From contig JAVTVJ010000438.1 of NCBI GenBank assembly GCA_034509425.1, positions 992,001 to 1,056,000 on the forward strand: a DNA stretch of 64,000 nucleotides. The letters are read 5' to 3'. Below the pieces are notes generated by a model. The model saw only the letters and a list, made by a program, of their open reading frames with translations. It was not told where the DNA came from and searched no databases. Made by a program: the position numbers and the translations under genes. Of the stretch, positions 25,370 through 38,510 are shown piece after piece. This stretch comes from Eopsaltria australis. Its lineage: Eukaryota > Chordata > Aves > Passeriformes > Petroicidae. Position 1 is the stretch's first letter. Every line of letters begins with the position of its first letter.

Positions 25370-28300
25370 TGTATAAATCTCTGTTAACTCATTATGAGTA
25401 CTCTTAACAGGTTTCCTTTTTTTTTAAATAACACATGAATATTTTGGAGAGTGGTGACTCAGATGAACACAGAAAAGCCTGTATAGGAGAAAGTTTAAAA
25501 GATAATGGCAATGTCTTTGATCTCCCAACATCTTCTTATCTTGCTAGTATGATCTTGATAATGATAGTGATAACCAGTGCTGCTCTTGCTTTGCATGGTA
25601 TTGTTCCCTTAAACATTTGTTGCATTTTGCTGTGACTGTACATTATATTAAAACAAAATGATAGGGAAAGTCTTTAGTGGAATTTCTAAAATACTGGTGG
25701 GGATGTATGCTGCTGTCCTCAAGGTAAGAACTGTTCTGGTCTTGGTCTTCAAAATGGAAGGATTAAGAAATAGGATTTTTGTCCCTGTTTATGGGAGTTC
25801 TTCCTTCCCCCTTCTCCTCCCATCATATCTCCTCTAACAGTTCTGCAGTCCTTTCAGCTGGGAAGGTGAAATCCTGAATACTCAGGTGAGTGCTGGCTTC
25901 TGCTGTGCAGAGGGAGGAGATTCTGGTCCTGGTGTTTTAGAGCACAAATCTCTCAACCTTAAGGGCATGCTGTATTCCCTGCACAATATCAGCTCTCTAT
26001 TCTCTTGTTCCTCACATAAAACAAATACCAGTTCATTTGCTGTGGAGAAAGGGCTGAAATAAGTCACATATCTCAGTGTGTCAGCAGCTCTGATGCCCTT
26101 TTGCAGACACAACAGCAGGGACTTCTACAATCTCTTTCTGGGTACTGTCCCTATTTTTCAGGAATGACTCTTCAACTTTAAGCTTCCTGTTACTGCCTCA
26201 GTCCCTGTGAGCCTAGAGGCAGTGCAAGGCACAGAGCCAAGGTGGCAGGGTACACAGCAGACAGTGACCACGACCCGCTCTGCTCAAAGCAGCCAGCAGG
26301 AGCCCCAGCATCGCCACAACTTAAACACAAACGAAACAGCCGGGCTAGACCTGCCCGTGTGTTCCCGGGCAACAGTTTCCTTCACAACCCAGACACTTAT
26401 TCTTTGCAGCAGTGCAGTTCAGAGGCAGAGCCCACGCAGAGGCACTGGAGGAGAAGTGCTTTCCCTGCCCTCTGGTAGGTGCCCTCCTTATGCAATGCCT
26501 TTGCAGAGCAAGTGCCATTCTTGCACTAGCTGGGACCTGTGCCCGCCTCGTGCCTGGCCATCCTTCCCCTGAGGTACCATACTGCATCCTCTTTAAAGAA
26601 CTAAACTGCAGCAGCTCCAGGGCTGCAGCTCAAAATATTTTTCCTGACAGATTTTCAAAGGAGATGTCAGGAGAGGATTCTTCTCCCCCAGCTGTGCAAT
26701 GCCTACGTCAGACCTTGACATCTACAATATCTCTTTTTATAATCAGCCACAACTAACAGGCACTTGAAGGGCATGTTTCATTTCTTTTTGCTGACTATAA
26801 AGGAGGTCCACAATGATGAGCCTAGATGCAAACATCTGTATTCAATCAAGGGAGGGAGATGAATTCCATTCCAGTGCCCAAAATTTTTGAAAGCTCTAAA
26901 CATTTAACCCCATTGCTTAACATTCAGAAATTATTCTGCATTTTTTAGGCTGACAGCATTTCTCTCTTTTTTCTGGCAAGCTCAGTCTTTCCCTTCTTGC
27001 ACACTTTAAAAAAAAAGGAAAATCTTGGCATCATCTCTGACTAAAATGGTGGATGCTAGTTAATTGTCTAACAAAATTGATTGATTAATTTTTTATCTAT
27101 CTATTTATAAAGCTCTCTTAACGCCATGAAGAGCTATAGAAATGCCACATTGCTGTCAATAATTAATGAAGTAACATCTGGTGGGCACAAAGATGGATCA
27201 CTGTCCCACAAATAAGGGTACACTGTGTTAACTCGAATGCTATTTTTAGGTGAGTGCAGCTCATTACAAGCCTTCACAGAATGGTTTTGCCTAAAGAATG
27301 GTCCCTACCTCACAGCTTTTATTGCTGTTCTTGCTGCAGCTCAAATAAAATAGTAGCCCAACACTTTGTTTTCATCAGGATTATTATAAATATTCTTCCC
27401 GCTTTCTCCATTCTGCTCAATTTCTGGAGCCACCCCAGCAACTGGGATACCTGGTCTCCTGCCAATGCTCCATCGAGCAGCTGTCCTGTGAGCCTCTCCA
27501 GTACCCTCCCCAAGAGGTAACTTCTGTGAGTGTGTGTGTGTGATGCTAATGAGATGCATGTGGCTTCGTTTGATAAGTTCAGAGAAATGTGTTGTGCATT
27601 TGGGTTCCGACCGAACCCTCCTTTTCAAGGCTGCAGGAAGTAAATCAGTCATGTTTTAAATGATCCCATGCTCCAGCTGCTGCAGATTTGGAAATTGTTA
27701 ATGAATGCTGCTCGCAGCGTTATCTCCTTGTGGCCATATGGCTCTGTGGGGAGAAACTTCCATCCCAAAGTATTCTGTGCACCTTCCTGCCGTTCTGGCA
27801 GCGCTGCTGGAAGGCAACCGTCACCGGGCTGGAGGGTGACAAACAAATCTTCTTTAGTAGCCACTGCATTGCAACCCGGCATGAAGGAGAATTTTATTTT
27901 TATGGCTTTCACACAGGCCACTGGGGCAAATTTTGTTTTCTGTGCCAGTGTAGAGCAGATCTTAAAAGCCTTGACTCCTAATGATGTGTGGACAGCATCC
28001 TGCTTGGCATTCTAATGCATGAAATTAATCCTTTTTGATGCTGTGTTCTGACTTGGAAACTCTCTCAAGGCTCAGCAACCTTTGGAACAAATGTCCATTC
28101 CTTATCCCTGGATTCCAGTGCCAGAGTTCTATCCCCCTGTGTGTGACTAGTAGGAGGCTTTATCATGTTGAATGTAGACTAGTAAAAAAATGTGTTAAGA
28201 GGGACCTCAAACATTCATTTTACCCATCTTCTGTCCAAAAGAGAATTACCAATATCTGGGCCATTCCTGGCAGATATTTATCTAATGTTACCCTGATGGA

Positions 28301-30489
28301 AACTCACTCATCCAAGACAATCTACTTCAGTGCATCTGTAGCCTTAAATTCCTCTTGCTGCAGTTCATTTCTCTCCCTGGCATAGATACGAAAAAAATCC
28401 CATACTTTTTGTGGTGTCTTTATATGTGTTGAAGACTGTGCATCACATCCTCCTCCTCAACCAATGTCGTTTTTTCTAGCTTAGGCAGTACTCTGTCTTT
28501 TCTCACACATCTTGTTTTCTCGACCACTGACCTTTGTTGGCACCCTCCTCCCAGACTCTGCCCAGTTGATGCACAAACATTTTGAAGTGTGATGCCAGTT
28601 GTCTAAATGAGATCATCCCAATCACCAGTGCTGAAGGATTACCACCCGGGCTCTTCACAGGAGTCTAGCCATACATCTTAGTATGGTCTTACACATTTTC
28701 ACAACAGTGTGACATTGATGATTCACAGGCTTTTTTTGATCTAGTGGAAATCCTTCCCACCCACCCTTTTCTCAAACCCCTCTGTACAGGACTGTTACAC
28801 AGATAGCAACAAACAGTTGATTTTCAGTATCTGAGGGACTTGTTTCTCTTTGAATGTTGCTGATTTTCCCCTGGGAGAGATGAAAAATCCGCTGTAGTTC
28901 CCTGATATACCTTAGAGGACCAATCTTCAAATCCTTAAAATGATTACGCCAATTTGCAAAGCTAATTAGAAATAGACTTCGCTCCATGTGAGGTCCTTTT
29001 AACCCCTACATGGAGCTTTCAGCCTATTTTGGTTGGCACCAGCTGAGCCTTGGCCCTCCCTGCCAGCAGGACGCAACTCACTCCAGCAATGGGAAGGTCA
29101 GGAAGGGCTCGGCTTGAGCTGCAGCACCCCATGAGTAGTAAAGAGAGTTTTATTACCTCTCCTGCTGTGAGGGAATACTCTTATAGTTTAGAGGGAGGAC
29201 ACTTATGAGAGCCCTTTGTTAGAAAACCAAGGACATGATTAGCATATTATCTTTTGTTACTACCTCATGCAATGGAGAGCTGCAACAGTGCCTTTGACAT
29301 TTCATTGCAAGGAAATTTCAAGGAAAGGTCCCTTTAAGTGTTATTCTAAGGGCTTCAGAGCAGGTCAACAAAAACAGACAGGGATGATTAAACTACAGAC
29401 CAGAAGAGGTGAGTGACACAACCGCTGGTGTTTGGGTCAGCCAGTGCCTGTTTTCTGCCCAGAGGATTTTCCTTTTGAACAGAGGAGAGTCCAGTCACGC
29501 AGCTTGCTAGGCTGAAACAGGGACATAGAGCTCAGAGAGAAACTCCTCACTGGCCCAGGGGAGGCAGATAACTTCCAAAGGGGCTGTCTCACCATTTCCA
29601 TGCTGTTAGCATGCATATGTGGCTGGAGGTGAGTGCTGAGGGGAAGGCCATAGCAAAAGCTAGCTTGTTCCTCTGTGAGAATGACAAGGCTCTGCACAAA
29701 GCAATAGGTGGGTTACTCCTCACAGTATCATGACCCCACCAAGAGCTTCCTACCTGCCGGTGGCCCCTTTTCCCTCCTCTTGCTGCCTGGCCAAGTTGTT
29801 TGACCTCCATGCTCCCTGCCCAATGGAGAAGGGAACAGCCCTGCAGCAAAGCCGAGGACAAGGCACAATTGTCAGCCTCTGCTGCTGTGTCAGGGTAAGG
29901 CCAGCTGACAGACAAGGAACCATTTGAGCTCAAGGCTTTGGCAAGTGAAACGAGCAGTGCTGGGATCAATCACACACAGGCCTGAGGATGTTCATCGTGA
30001 GTTAGAGGTGCTGTCCTCAGAGGATGGTGCTTCGCACAAGGGGCATCCCTATCTCAGCCTCTGTAAGAGCTGGAGCTGGGGAGAAGACCTGGACTATGTG
30101 GAGAAACCTGTAGGAAAGTTAATGCCCTACTATGTTAAAAAAAAGGCCAACTTTTTTTTTTTTTACAGAAAATCTCTAACTCTTTTAAAATGAAGCTAGT
30201 TGCTGATCTAATTCCAAATGCTCTCTGCTTGACTTGAAAGTGATTTCAGCAATGCTTTGATCTACACCCAAAAGCCACTGGGAATAGTACCAACTGCTCA
30301 AATAGGCCAAAGCCAAGAAAGGAAAGGATCCCTACACTTTAAAAAAAAAAAAAAGCATCCTGGTTCTTAGGCCTCCACCAGATCCACCCTGCACCCAGGC
30401 AAGCTCACAGGCTCTAAGGAATGCTTCTGTTCAAAAACAGTAATACCCTCTGGAAGGTCATGTGCTGTTAGGAATGATTTCCTTCTCTT

Positions 30490-30790
30490 TCTAGATCACT
30501 CTATCCAGCCTTCTAATTACAGCTGGCTAGATTATTTTTACAAATAAATTATCCAACTAATTCAAGCCTTTATCCAGCTCATGAATCATTAGCAAACAGA
30601 CTTTGCTTTTTGTTGCTCTTGGTAATTATTTCATGAGTGGTTCATGCAAATAGACTTCATTCAGTGGGGGGTGTCTGCAGCTTGCTCCCTTCTCCCATTC
30701 AGGCCGTATAAGTGGTTCCCTCGCTGATGTGCTGTGCTTTACAGCTCTTCAACTACATGTCAGAATGCTTTTAATTACAAGATTTCTCCT
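30490..30790. promoter_or_regulatory. Candidate enhancer (homeodomain/octamer cluster)
   Basis: Within 300 bases there are three TAATTA palindromes (30514-30519, 30623-30628, 30772-30777), a perfect octamer ATGCAAAT (30644-30651), a CAGCTG E-box (30520-30525) and several further TAAT and ATTA words. This texture is typical of deeply conserved vertebrate developmental enhancers. The call is by composition only, because no alignment was possible. Confidence 0.35.
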
Positions 30791-31617
30791 TCCTAATGCA
30801 GAAAGCCCCCGCCACAGCTGTGTCCCAAACGTACATGTCAGACAGAACCCCACTCAGACCCGTCCTCATGAATAAGAAACAAAAGGCAGTGGGGGAGGAG
30901 TGGAGATGAGCAGCTGTGCAGAATCTGAATAAATATTCACTGACTCCCTTTTCTGCAGCATCTGCTGTCTAAGTCTCCTCCTCATCCGCAAATAACACAT
31001 GAAGTGTGTGCAGGGAGAGCTCAGAGACAGTGGTATGCCACATTTTCCTAGGGACTGGCCCAAAGAAGTTAACAAGTCCTAACCATGTCTCCAGACAGAA
31101 ATAAAAATCCTTCTGATTATTATAATCCCCGTTGCTGCCTCATCTTCATACCTTGTGCTTCAGGCTACCACAGCCCATCTCCTGGGGACATGCTTGGCAT
31201 ATCCAAAGGAGCCAGAGGAATAGCAGAAGTTTTCATGCTGGAGCAGCTCTGTTCATCATAGTACACTCTCCTAAAAAATGATCTGACAGATGTGCTGTAA
31301 GAAGTAGTAAAATAGCTGATTACACGCCTCATGTTTTCATGTACATTTTGGCAAGAAATGCCTTCCTGACTGTGATCCACTTAGACCTTAGCACACAACA
31401 ATTAGCAGTGGTGGTTGTTTTCACCTACTGGGTTGTTGTGCAAATTCCGTTGTTTTGCACAGGCTGAACTCTTCCTTTCCCCGGTCCTTGATTTCCCCCT
31501 AATATCCCTTGGTGTACTGTATTGAATCCACAGCTGTTCTGCTGAGTGATGTGTATCCTTTGTGCCTGTGTATTACTGCCTGTATCCCAATGCAAAAAGA
31601 AATTTTTTCTACCCTTT

Positions 31618-31704
31618 ACAAAAAAAAAAACCAAAAAACCAAAAAAACCAAAAAACAAAAAAACAAACAAAAAAAAAACCCAAAAAAAAACCAGAACACC
31701 AAAA
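31618..31704 (+). repeat. A-rich (CAAAAA)n low-complexity tract
   Basis: About 85 bases of A interrupted by CC or C, giving Lys/Asn/Pro-rich chance peptides in all three plus frames. It could be a decayed poly-A or a simple repeat; no flanking retroposon is recognisable. Confidence 0.92.
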
Positions 31705-33560
31705 ACCTTGGAATCATCAGTTCACACTTAGCCCTAAGGCAATTGTTCACAAGATGCTATGAGCCAGCTCCCTGTGGTTCAGTGTTCACATTTTCTGTTT
31801 AATGGTGCTCCCCTTTATTTACAACTTTTTATCTGCCATGCCTTGTGGGCGCTAGCAGACCTGAACTGCCCTGGCTGGCTCACCTCTGCCCATTAGCCCA
31901 GACCTGAGCTTCAGTAAATCTCCTGAGTTATGCCGCCTGTGTACCTGTGCTCAGTGCTGTCCTGACTTAATTAATTCTTCTTCTGGAGATGTAGAAGGCC
32001 TTATCTTGTTCTCTGGGGGGGAACCTGGACTTTACTCATCATCTTGCCTTGCCTGGGGCTGTCAGTGGACTCTGCCTCAATCAGCACCCTGCCTGGTGCT
32101 GTGGGACTGTGCCTGGTCAATGAGGGCACCACCTGGGCTGTGGTCACCTGTGTGATAGTAATTCCTCATGGTTGCTTTATGCCATGAGCATCATACTCCA
32201 AGGAGTTGTTGTTTATTCACAGTGTTGCACCAGGAGTTCACAGAGTGGCAAAGATGCATATACCTCAAAATGCATACACATAAAAATGTGTGAAGCTTCT
32301 GACTTTGAAATAACATGACTACCTCAAATCTCTTCCACTCAAAAGGAACCATAAGTGGCTACCAATGGCTACCAATAGCTGCCTCTTGTGGACAATCCTC
32401 TCCTGCTGCTCTTGAGGAATAGTCAAGGTTAAAACTGTCAGCACAGTTGTCCCCCTTATACCCCAACTCATCAGAAGGGATGAAAAATTGCTGGAGTCTG
32501 TCGTACATTCAGAGTCTATTCCACTCTCCTGTGGAAGATGGGGGATTTCAACCTCAGCAGTTGTCAGGGTGACATCTTTCAGCAATGATAAACTTGACAG
32601 AGAGCGAAGGGCACTATTATAGACAATTAACCTGATTTCAGACTATATATAGCCCCTATATGCACTGCAGACACTCACAGAGAGATTCCTGCCATAGTGT
32701 GGGGATTTCTATAGCACAGTAGCCTTAAGCTGGAGGTGGGAAAGTGTCTTGAGGAAGCAAGGTAGGAGCATGCTGTGCCAAGTTCATCAGTCCATAAAAA
32801 GCTATCACAGGCAGTTATCTGTTTCAAGAGGCTATTGGGCTCTTTCTGCTTTGAGAGCATTTCATTTATTATCCTGGTTAGAATGAACTGCAAATATGTT
32901 CATCAAAGGCTTGCTTTTCTTTTTCTTTTTTTTCTGAACAAAAACTGAGTTATCAAAGGAACAAATGCTCATGAGAAATGCTTGTTCCCTTAGAGATTTT
33001 AATTCCTCAGAATAAAAGAAGCACTTGATTCTTCTCTAATTTTTTGTTTGTTTAGGCTGAGGAAGGGGTATTAAAACAAACAGATATTTTTGTACTAGAA
33101 ATTAAATAGGATGAAATTGCTTAATATGACTGATGAAAGATGGTCCACATGAACTGAAACAGAAATTATGACTCAGTGATCATATCTAAATGAAACAAAG
33201 TTGGGAATGGGGGAACCTTTGAAAAAAATTGAAAGCTCTCTATTTGTAAGAAAATATTGTGAGTGGAAAACAGGCACCATATTTTGCTATTCCTAATGAA
33301 AAGTAAATGTGTTTGGGAAAGTTGATGGGAGTTTATAGCTACTGTTCATCAATTTAGTCAGAGCTCTGGCTGTGAATTTCATAGCCACAGATTCCCTGTT
33401 GATACTCTTTTTCTAGACCTTTGGCTTCACTGAATGCAGAATGTTTTCAAAGTGTTCATTGCAGAGAGTGAAACTAATAGCAAGATTGGAGTCGGCTAAG
33501 AAAGCATGACAGACTGAAGAAGCTCTGGCATCAGAGCACTGATTTGGGACCCTGGCAACA
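31705..33560. other. Intergenic DNA, nothing recognised
   Basis: No exon or repeat family is recognised. Around 31990-32150 the words CTGCCT, GCCTGG and GGCTGT recur loosely, but I cannot assign them to a known element. Confidence 0.55.
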
Positions 33561-33725
33561 GGATCACAGAGTAATTTAATTCATATTGAAAGGAAGGACT
33601 TCAGGATATCATCTGGTCTGATCCCCTGCTCTAAGCAGGGCCAGCTATGAGATCAGACTGAGTTGCTCAGGGCTTTGTCTACTCAGATCTTGGAAACATA
33701 CAAGGATGGGGACTGCACTTGACCC
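33561..33725 (-). mobile_element. CR1 LINE, old 3' fragment
   Basis: The plus strand reads GGATCACAGAGTAATTTAAT, then AAGGACTTCAGGATATCATC, then CCCCTGCTCTAAGCAGGGCC, which is the reverse complement of a CR1 3' end (compare the typical GATCATCTGGTCC and TGCTC-AAGCAGGG words). It is diverged and its upstream boundary fades out after about 33725. Confidence 0.85.
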
Positions 33726-36700
33726 ATCAAACTAATGGTTAGTGACCTGAACCTTATCATCCTGAACCATTTAATCTATTTTATGCATCTGTTTATCTCC
33801 TCATGTTCCCACCACAGCAGTATCTCTGGTCACAGCAGTACAGTGTGATGCTAAAAGAGCTGTTTAGAGAGGAGCTGTCTCTAGCCCACCTGGCTGACCA
33901 CCACTTCCCTTCTGCCTTACTCTAGGATTTGGGTGCATTCACTGTTAAATATTCAGATTCTTTGGTGATAAACAAGAACGAGATCAAATAACAGACTGAG
34001 AAGTTATCCACGTCACTTTAAAACGTGTCGTGTCAAGCAAACTCTTAATCCAAAGGTATTTGCATGGAGCCCTAACTTCCTTAGACATTATTTTTTATAC
34101 CCCTGTCTGCTAAGCACCTGTGCTGCCTGCTGATTGGTAGGCTGACATCAAACACATGTTGCCTAAAATTCAGAGGCACACCTGTTCTTAATCCCCGAGA
34201 CACACTCAGAGTTAAAGATTCCTACTTGGTCCTTGCAAGTCCATACTAATGGCTCAGTGCTTGTTATAAGCACCCAGGAAAGATCTTTATGTATAGGAGA
34301 CCTGCTAACAAAAGTGGTGTCATGGGTAAATAATAAAGTGCTGCAAATTTCTCATGTTCATTGCTGCAGTCATGGCTATAATGGAAACTGAGGTTGCTCT
34401 CCAGGACTGGATTAGTTCTACACCAATAATGATAACTTCAGCTGACTTTCAATGCCAAAAATAGAGTAAATTACTTGTCATTACTCACACAGCTGCCTGT
34501 TTTTGTTAGGGCTAACTCCTGAACCGTTTAGTGGACCATGCAGTGTGGCTGTGCACTGAGAAACTTCAGTGTTGGACTCTGGAGAGGACAACAGACAAAA
34601 AGGTGGATGCAAAGTCATCTTACTGCCTGATTCATTGCTCATTCCATGAGACAGGGCTCCTGGTCAGTGAGGGTGTCTAGAAGATACTTGATGATAATGA
34701 CAACTGTTCTGCTTTTCATTTCTTTCTTGTCAATTGGCTCTAGCAGACAGCCTCAGCACGTAGACACACACTCTTTTATCTACACTGGCATATGCCAAGA
34801 CAGATAGAGTCCAACTGCCTGTATGTCCACAGTCTTCATCCTTAAGTCCTTACAGGAGCAGAAAAACCTCAGAGTCAGCAGGAAGGCTGCCAGCATTCAG
34901 TCCACAGCTGCCTGTGAGTGTGTCCACACTGCTGCTTTAGGGACACAAGGAAAATGCTCCTTCTCCTGCTCTTAAAGTCCGGTTGCACCTATTTGGGATC
35001 CATGGGATGGATGAGAAGAACATGCCAGAGATGGCCAGAAGGAATCAGTGACTACTGACTTCCTAAAAGTTCTTGATTTTTATTTTCCACTGGATATGGT
35101 GTAAAAGAGGGTCTCCCCTTAAAATTATTTTTTTAGGCGTGACAAACTTTGCTCATGTGTTGCATTCCAGGGGATGGTATATTCATAGGGGAAATTTCAG
35201 AACAAAGGCCCTAAAGAAAAAGAGGTTTTTATTACCTAGTCTGAGAGCATCTGTACATATTCTGGACCTCAGGAATTCAGTTTAGCTATATATTTTTATG
35301 CTATCATATTTATACCTGTTATGGATGACCCATATATTTTATATGAAAAAAATACTATTTTGTTAAAACAGTTACAGATGCCTACTGCTAAAATCCACTT
35401 ACAGAAATGGTTACTGGCAAAGAAAAGCTCTTTAGAAGTCCCTTCTTTAACATATCTCAGCCCAATAAAAGCTATTCACATTTTCAGCTAGCTGAATCCC
35501 AGTTCTCAGGAACTTTGCAAATGGGCAGTAACACAATAAATACCAACTTTCTTGTAAGTCACACTGAAAGTCAAGAGTTCACCTCCCTGAAAAGCCAAGA
35601 TGGATGTGCACTTTCTGCAGCACAGAGGGTGTCAGATGTGTTACTTTTCCAGGGGGAGGAAGAGATTATACTTGAGATTTTCCATTTTAGTGCATTTGAG
35701 AGACATTTTTTTATCCATTTACTCCTCTAGCATCAGTAGCAAGAAAGTATGCGTGAAAGAGATTACTGAAAATATAAAGCTATTCAATAAATCAATAGTG
35801 TGCTTTCACGTGGAATATTGTGTTCTTTCCTAGTCACCAGCCATCAAGTGGTAGCAGCAGAAATGGAAGTAGCTCAGAGATGAGTGACATGAATGATTAT
35901 CTGCTTGGGATGCTCCTGTTAAAGAAAAATTGAGAAGGATGTGATCTCTTAGTTTAAAGAAGATACAAATAAGGAGAGTAAGGTTAGGGAAATATATAAC
36001 AGCAAATAGAAGACCAAAAGTAGGGTTAGCATTTCTTGGGACTCTTCCCAATAAGACAAACACTGTGAAAATTCCAGGCTTGGATCTTTTTTGCGTGTGT
36101 ATATTATTACAATAACTAGTGTTTAATACAGCATCTTTTAAAACTATGAGCTTTGTAGACAGACCTAAAGACACAAAGCATCTACTCAGCACTCAGCCTC
36201 ACCATCCTGTGGAACAGCTGCAACCACTCTCAGTCAGCACAAGCCACCACAGAATGCAAATTCTACATTTACAAAGTTTCAATAAATGTTTCTACCAACA
36301 CATATAGGAGTGCTGTACTGTTCTTCCTTTTCCCCTGTCTGTTTGGTTTGGATTAGCATTGTAATGAAGCACAAGTTTTTTCAATAACCTGACTGTTAGG
36401 GACAGCTAATTTGGGTTCTGCAACATTTAGGACTCAGTGAGATGATTCCCTTGAATGTACCAATGTTCCGCAGCTGAACTTTCTCTGCCACTGTGACAAG
36501 TATTGCTTCTCTTTGTTTATATGCTTCAAAGTCTTTCATAGCCTTTTGTCTTATGTGGGGTCCAAGGGACAGAGGGATCAAGCCACATGGGGCTACTGAG
36601 GACTTGATCAGTTTATAAGAAGCACTGTGGTACAGTTGCTTTTGTTAGTAGGCACTGGACTGTATCACCTTGGAGAACTCTTGCATTCAGATGTTCCCAA

Positions 36701-37943
36701 ATCCCTGCACACAGTAGCAGCAGGATAGTAGTGTGTGCATTATGAAAGCCTGCAGGATTTTTCTCCATTGCAAGCTAAACTTCTGGTCATACTCCTGGTC
36801 CTTCCCACTGCAGGCTAACCCATAGGACAGTTTACACACCATGCTATTTCTTTTATTTACCATGAGTATGTTATTCCCTCAGCTGTCCTGCTGGAAGAAA
36901 GAGAGCTGCTAGTGATGGAACAAAGTAGAGCTACATGCTGGGGGAATTGGTGGAATTTGTGAGATCTAGCTGAAGATGCAAATTTGTTGTATTATCTCAG
37001 AGTCTGGTAGAATAAATCCTGACACTTCAGACCTGAAGGCATGGAGCACATTTGCACAGGAAGGCTTGGGGTGTAAATCATGCTTTGTTCAGAGCTCAGG
37101 CAGTAGGAACTGTGGTGCCCATGTCTTAAGCTGGCTCCCTCCAAGACCTCTCTTTGAACACTACTAAGGCATGTTGCAATGCAGTACTGTGGGTTTTTTT
37201 GTCTGTTGTCTTCACTTGGATGTCAGGGTGCCAGGAAAGGTAACAGCCACTGGTCAGGATACCCCCATCATCCCAGGGTTTCAATGCAGAACCCCCTGCC
37301 AGCATTGAGGACTCCTCAGCTGTTATGACAAATATGCTTCTCTTCATCCACACCACTGCTAAACCTTTTCGCCTGTAGCACCGCTGACAATCCAGCCACG
37401 ATTAATACTGTTCAGATGGAGCTGAGCTCCTCTTCATTTTATCATTCAGACACAGATGAAAGGCTGAGGAAACAGCTGATTTTACCCTTCCTGTGATGTA
37501 TTCTCTTTTGAACGCTTGACTCAGCAGAGAGGTGACCAAGCATCTCCTGAATGATTTGCATTGCAGCAGGCACTTGGGCTTGTCCTTAGCCCAGAGTGAC
37601 ACAAGTGCTGGCACTTGGTGACTTGACACTTGCAATGTATTGAATGTGGCAGGGGAAGAGATGAAGGCAGGCAGAGAAAGTGTTTACTATCTGAGGCAAA
37701 GGAATAAGGTACCCATCCTGACCCATGTCCAATGGCAGTGGAAACTATGGCTTGAAGCAAGCTGGACAACAATATCCCACATGTTTTTGCAGAGAAGTTG
37801 TGCTGTAAACATACACCGGAAGCAGATTTTAGAGTAATTGCCATGTTACATACTACATTTCCCAGATAAACCTCTCATTGCCCTCATGGGTGTTTACTGT
37901 TTGTTTGTTCATGCTGAACAAGAGCAAGCTGAGGCATATGGGC
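33726..37943. other. Intergenic DNA, no recognisable gene
   Basis: About 4.2 kb with no recognised exon. A block at about 33960-34215 contains an ATTTGCAT octamer (34058-34065), a CCAAT word in reverse and E-box-like CACCTG, and may be regulatory. The remaining frames are short and unsupported. Confidence 0.55.
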
Positions 37944-38510
37944 TGTCTTAGGTTACAATGGTATGTATTCTTATCACCATCTTCATGGGATTTTGGGGCC
38001 AGGTAGGGCAGTGTTCCTGGCTCATCCCTGATGGCCCCAGGGCATGTCTTCTAATGGGCCAGCTGCTGGAGCCAGGTGAGGCACTTTCTTTGCTCGTCCC
38101 TGTTGGCTCCAGTTAATAGGCCATTGAGTTCCACTGATAAACTCCATCATCCCATTGGGAGATGCCCCGCCCAGGGTGAGGAACCAAGCATCCCTATCTG
38201 GATATAATCTGGGATTTGAAACACCACAAGTCATCTTTTTCACTGGATTCCCAGAGGAAGACCAGACCCTTCTATATCACCATTGGACCTTCAGAGGAGA
38301 ACTACACCTTTCTACAGGATCACTGCTTCAAGAGAACCACATCTATCACTCCCAGAGGATTGCAGCCACCATCTAACTGGACTGCTACCAACACCCTGAC
38401 CGACAGGGTGTCAGGTTGCATTCTGACTCTGTCAGTGTTTTTGTATTATTGCATTTATTTTAATTTTTCTATTAAATTGTAGTTCTGACTTTTAGTCTCT
38501 CACTGATTTG
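37944..38510 (+). mobile_element. Solo LTR of a songbird endogenous retrovirus
   Basis: The segment starts TGTCTTAGGTTACAATGG and runs through words I recognise from a common passerine LTR family, such as GAGATGCCCC, GATTTGAAACACC, TTCAAGAGAACCACATC and GGGTGTCAGGTTGCATTCTG. Promoter-like TATAAT (38203-38208) and a poly-A signal ATTAAA (38471-38476) sit in the order expected of U3 and R. No gag, pol or env sequence and no second LTR flank it, so it is most simply a solo LTR left by recombination. The family is recalled rather than searched, and the exact ends are uncertain by some tens of bases, especially the 3' end. Confidence 0.75.

Larger units (their letters stand above)
24808..31617. 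other. Intergenic DNA with candidate regulatory blocks, no recognisable gene
   Basis: I recognise no exon or transposon here. A short tandem repeat is at 25317-25369. Two blocks, about 27655-28025 and 30490-30790, differ from their surroundings in being dense in homeodomain- and octamer-like words. A short A-run lies near 30341-30354. Confidence 0.55.

Noticed and set aside
31509..31802. Lys/Asn-rich plus-strand frames
   Set aside because: Produced by the A-rich low-complexity tract in three frames at once.
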